This document shows positions 34,250-35,334 of a DNA stretch of 35,334 nucleotides, piece after piece (within the stretch, counting starts at the first letter, position 1; each line of letters begins with the position of its first letter). Below the pieces are notes generated by a model. The model saw only the letters and a list, made by a program, of their open reading frames with translations. It was not told the origin of the DNA and made no database searches. The position numbers and the translations under genes are program-made. Origin of the DNA: Ichthyophonus hoferi (Eukaryota; Opisthokonta; Ichthyosporea; Ichthyophonida; Ichthyophonidae); the NCBI GenBank assembly GCA_002751075.1, contig NAOQ01000408.1, forward strand, positions 1,151 to 36,484, given 5' to 3'.

Positions 34250-34512
34250 TTTATCTTCAAAATGTAAATTTTAATCTTCAAAACAGGAATTTTAAAATTC
34301 AATTTGAGAATTATCAACATATTCAATGAAAACCAAAAACAAAGACAAAACAAATTTTGGCTTTGAAAAGATAAAATTAAGCTAACAATTAATATAAATT
34401 AAAATTATCATGACACTAAATTTATGTCACACCGTACAAAAGTCCGTTTAGAATTCCTATTTTGAAAATTAACATTCCTTTTTGTAGATTAAAATTTCTA
34501 TTTTGAAGATAA
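34250..34512. mobile_element. Foldback / MITE-like element FB3
   Basis: The left arm (TTATCTTCAAAATG, AAATTTTAATCTTC, AAAACAGGAATTTTAA) is the imperfect reverse complement of the right arm (GAATTCCTATTTTGAA, GATTAAAATTTCTATTTTG, AAGATAA), about 60 bases each. It has no coding capacity. It differs in sequence from the elements at 11038 and 28776. No clear target-site duplication was seen. Confidence 0.75.
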
Positions 34513-34911
34513 CAAGGTATAAATGCACTCACTATAGCTGAATATAACCCATAGCAAAAACCCAGGAAGACTACATTATATCTAATAAATGAGCCATAAG
34601 CTTTTATACATCTATAGATAATGACAGTTAATACCGAGCCCTGGACTATTAATTATTAATTAAGACTATTGTAACTGATGAATGCTAAGTCATCTATGAT
34701 TGGCTTATTTCATTTTACCTAGCCAATGCCTATGTGTATTCGAGTATATTTATTTGTTTCTCTGTTGAATCTACCAATCATCTCATTCTTCTACCTCAGC
34801 CTTTTCCATATTAAGCTGTGATGGAGCAATAATCTTTTATACACACTTCACTATATACATAGAACATCCTCATCCGTATACCTATCGCCTCATCACTACC
34901 ATTATATCACC
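34513..34911. other. Promoter-side spacer of the last gene
   Basis: CCAAT or ATTGG pentamers lie near 34700, 34722 and 34775, within about 210 bases of the start codon at 34912. No TATA box is placed with confidence. Confidence 0.45.
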
Positions 34912-35027
34912 ATGTTGCGAGTAGGTTTACTAGTTCAATCTCATCTATATGCACGGCTATTAAGGCCTGTTGTCATGCCAACCCTTAGCCTCCTGGTTAA
35001 CAAGAGATCACAGTTAGTAGTGGGTGG
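34912..35027 (+). CDS. First exon of a probable mitochondrial protein gene, runs off the window
   Basis: The ATG at 34912 (context CACCATG) opens a frame of about 38 codons that ends at a donor (GTGGGT at 35024 or GTAAGG at 35028). The peptide starts MLRVGLLVQSHLYARLLRP, rich in Arg, Leu and Ser with no acidic residue, which fits a mitochondrial import presequence. The following sequence to the window edge is intron. The mature protein is not visible, so no product can be named. Confidence 0.5.
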
Positions 35028-35195
35028 GTAAGGATTATAGATGGCTGTCATTTTATGTATATATATATGCTATTATATTAACATACCAACCTGCCTACCT
35101 ACCCACCTACTTTTTTATTATCATCAGACTACTACAGCCTACTCGCATCCATTCATACGTACACATATACCCATTGTACACACACATGTTATCAT

Positions 35196-35334
35196 ACTAT
35201 CATTCATTATATTATACTATTCTACATACTATCCTATTTACTATCCTATATACTATTCTATATACTATTCTATATACTATCTTATATATTATTCTACATA
35301 CTGTCCTATATACTATTCTACATACTATCCCATA
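35196..35334. repeat. TACTATYCTATA tandem array, cut by the window end
   Basis: Twelve- to thirteen-base units of the type TATACTATTCTA are repeated at least eight times to the last base of the window, within the presumed first intron of the gene starting at 34912. Confidence 0.9.

Overview
The window looks like nuclear DNA of a multicellular eukaryote. It is AT-rich, its genes are split by short GT-AG introns (mostly about 75 to 600 bases), there is one assembly gap, and decayed transposons are scattered throughout. The gene set (SEC22, an NRDP1-like RING plus TRAF-type zinc-finger protein, a MYND protein, a type II glycosyltransferase) fits an animal. The compact genes and AT-rich, CCAAT-rich spacers suggest a demosponge of the Amphimedon type, but that is inference from style and no marker here proves it.

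Layout: (1) 1-1500, simple repeats. (2) 1500-6290, a dispersed repeat and then an old, broken Copia LTR retrotransposon (here Copia-A) with both LTRs. (3) 6290-7870, spacer with a 110-base tandem repeat and dense CCAAT boxes. (4) 7870-10008, minus strand, a complete seven-exon SEC22 gene (221 aa). (5) 10009-15113, gene-poor, with a foldback element carrying a 20-21 base phased motif, the gap, and two LTRs of a second Copia family (Copia-B). (6) 15114-17133, a RING/TRAF zinc-finger gene with a C-terminal membrane segment; its outer exons are clean and its middle exons look damaged. (7) 17427-23759, Copia-B internal sequence and further LTR, leader and foldback fragments on both strands. (8) 23760-26472, a complete glycosyltransferase gene followed closely by a two-arm stem-loop. 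(9) 26473-30343, more LTR, leader and foldback copies. (10) 30344-32680, a complete six-exon gene for a 238-residue protein ending in a perfect MYND zinc finger. (11) 32681-34911, CCAAT-rich spacer and another foldback element. (12) From 34912, the first exon of a gene with a mitochondrial-type presequence, running off the window.

The genes look like unrelated neighbours, not a pathway: SEC22 acts in ER-Golgi vesicle fusion, the glycosyltransferase would act in the Golgi lumen, the RING protein in ubiquitin transfer at a membrane, and the MYND protein has no assigned role. Exon joins were worked out by hand from reading frame, splice-site consensus and remembered family sequences, and no search was run. 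I did not find a clear new biological system. The best candidates for follow-up are the phased foldback element, the stem-loop beside the glycosyltransferase gene, the damaged RING gene whose three interruptions are all TGA, and the unassigned MYND family.
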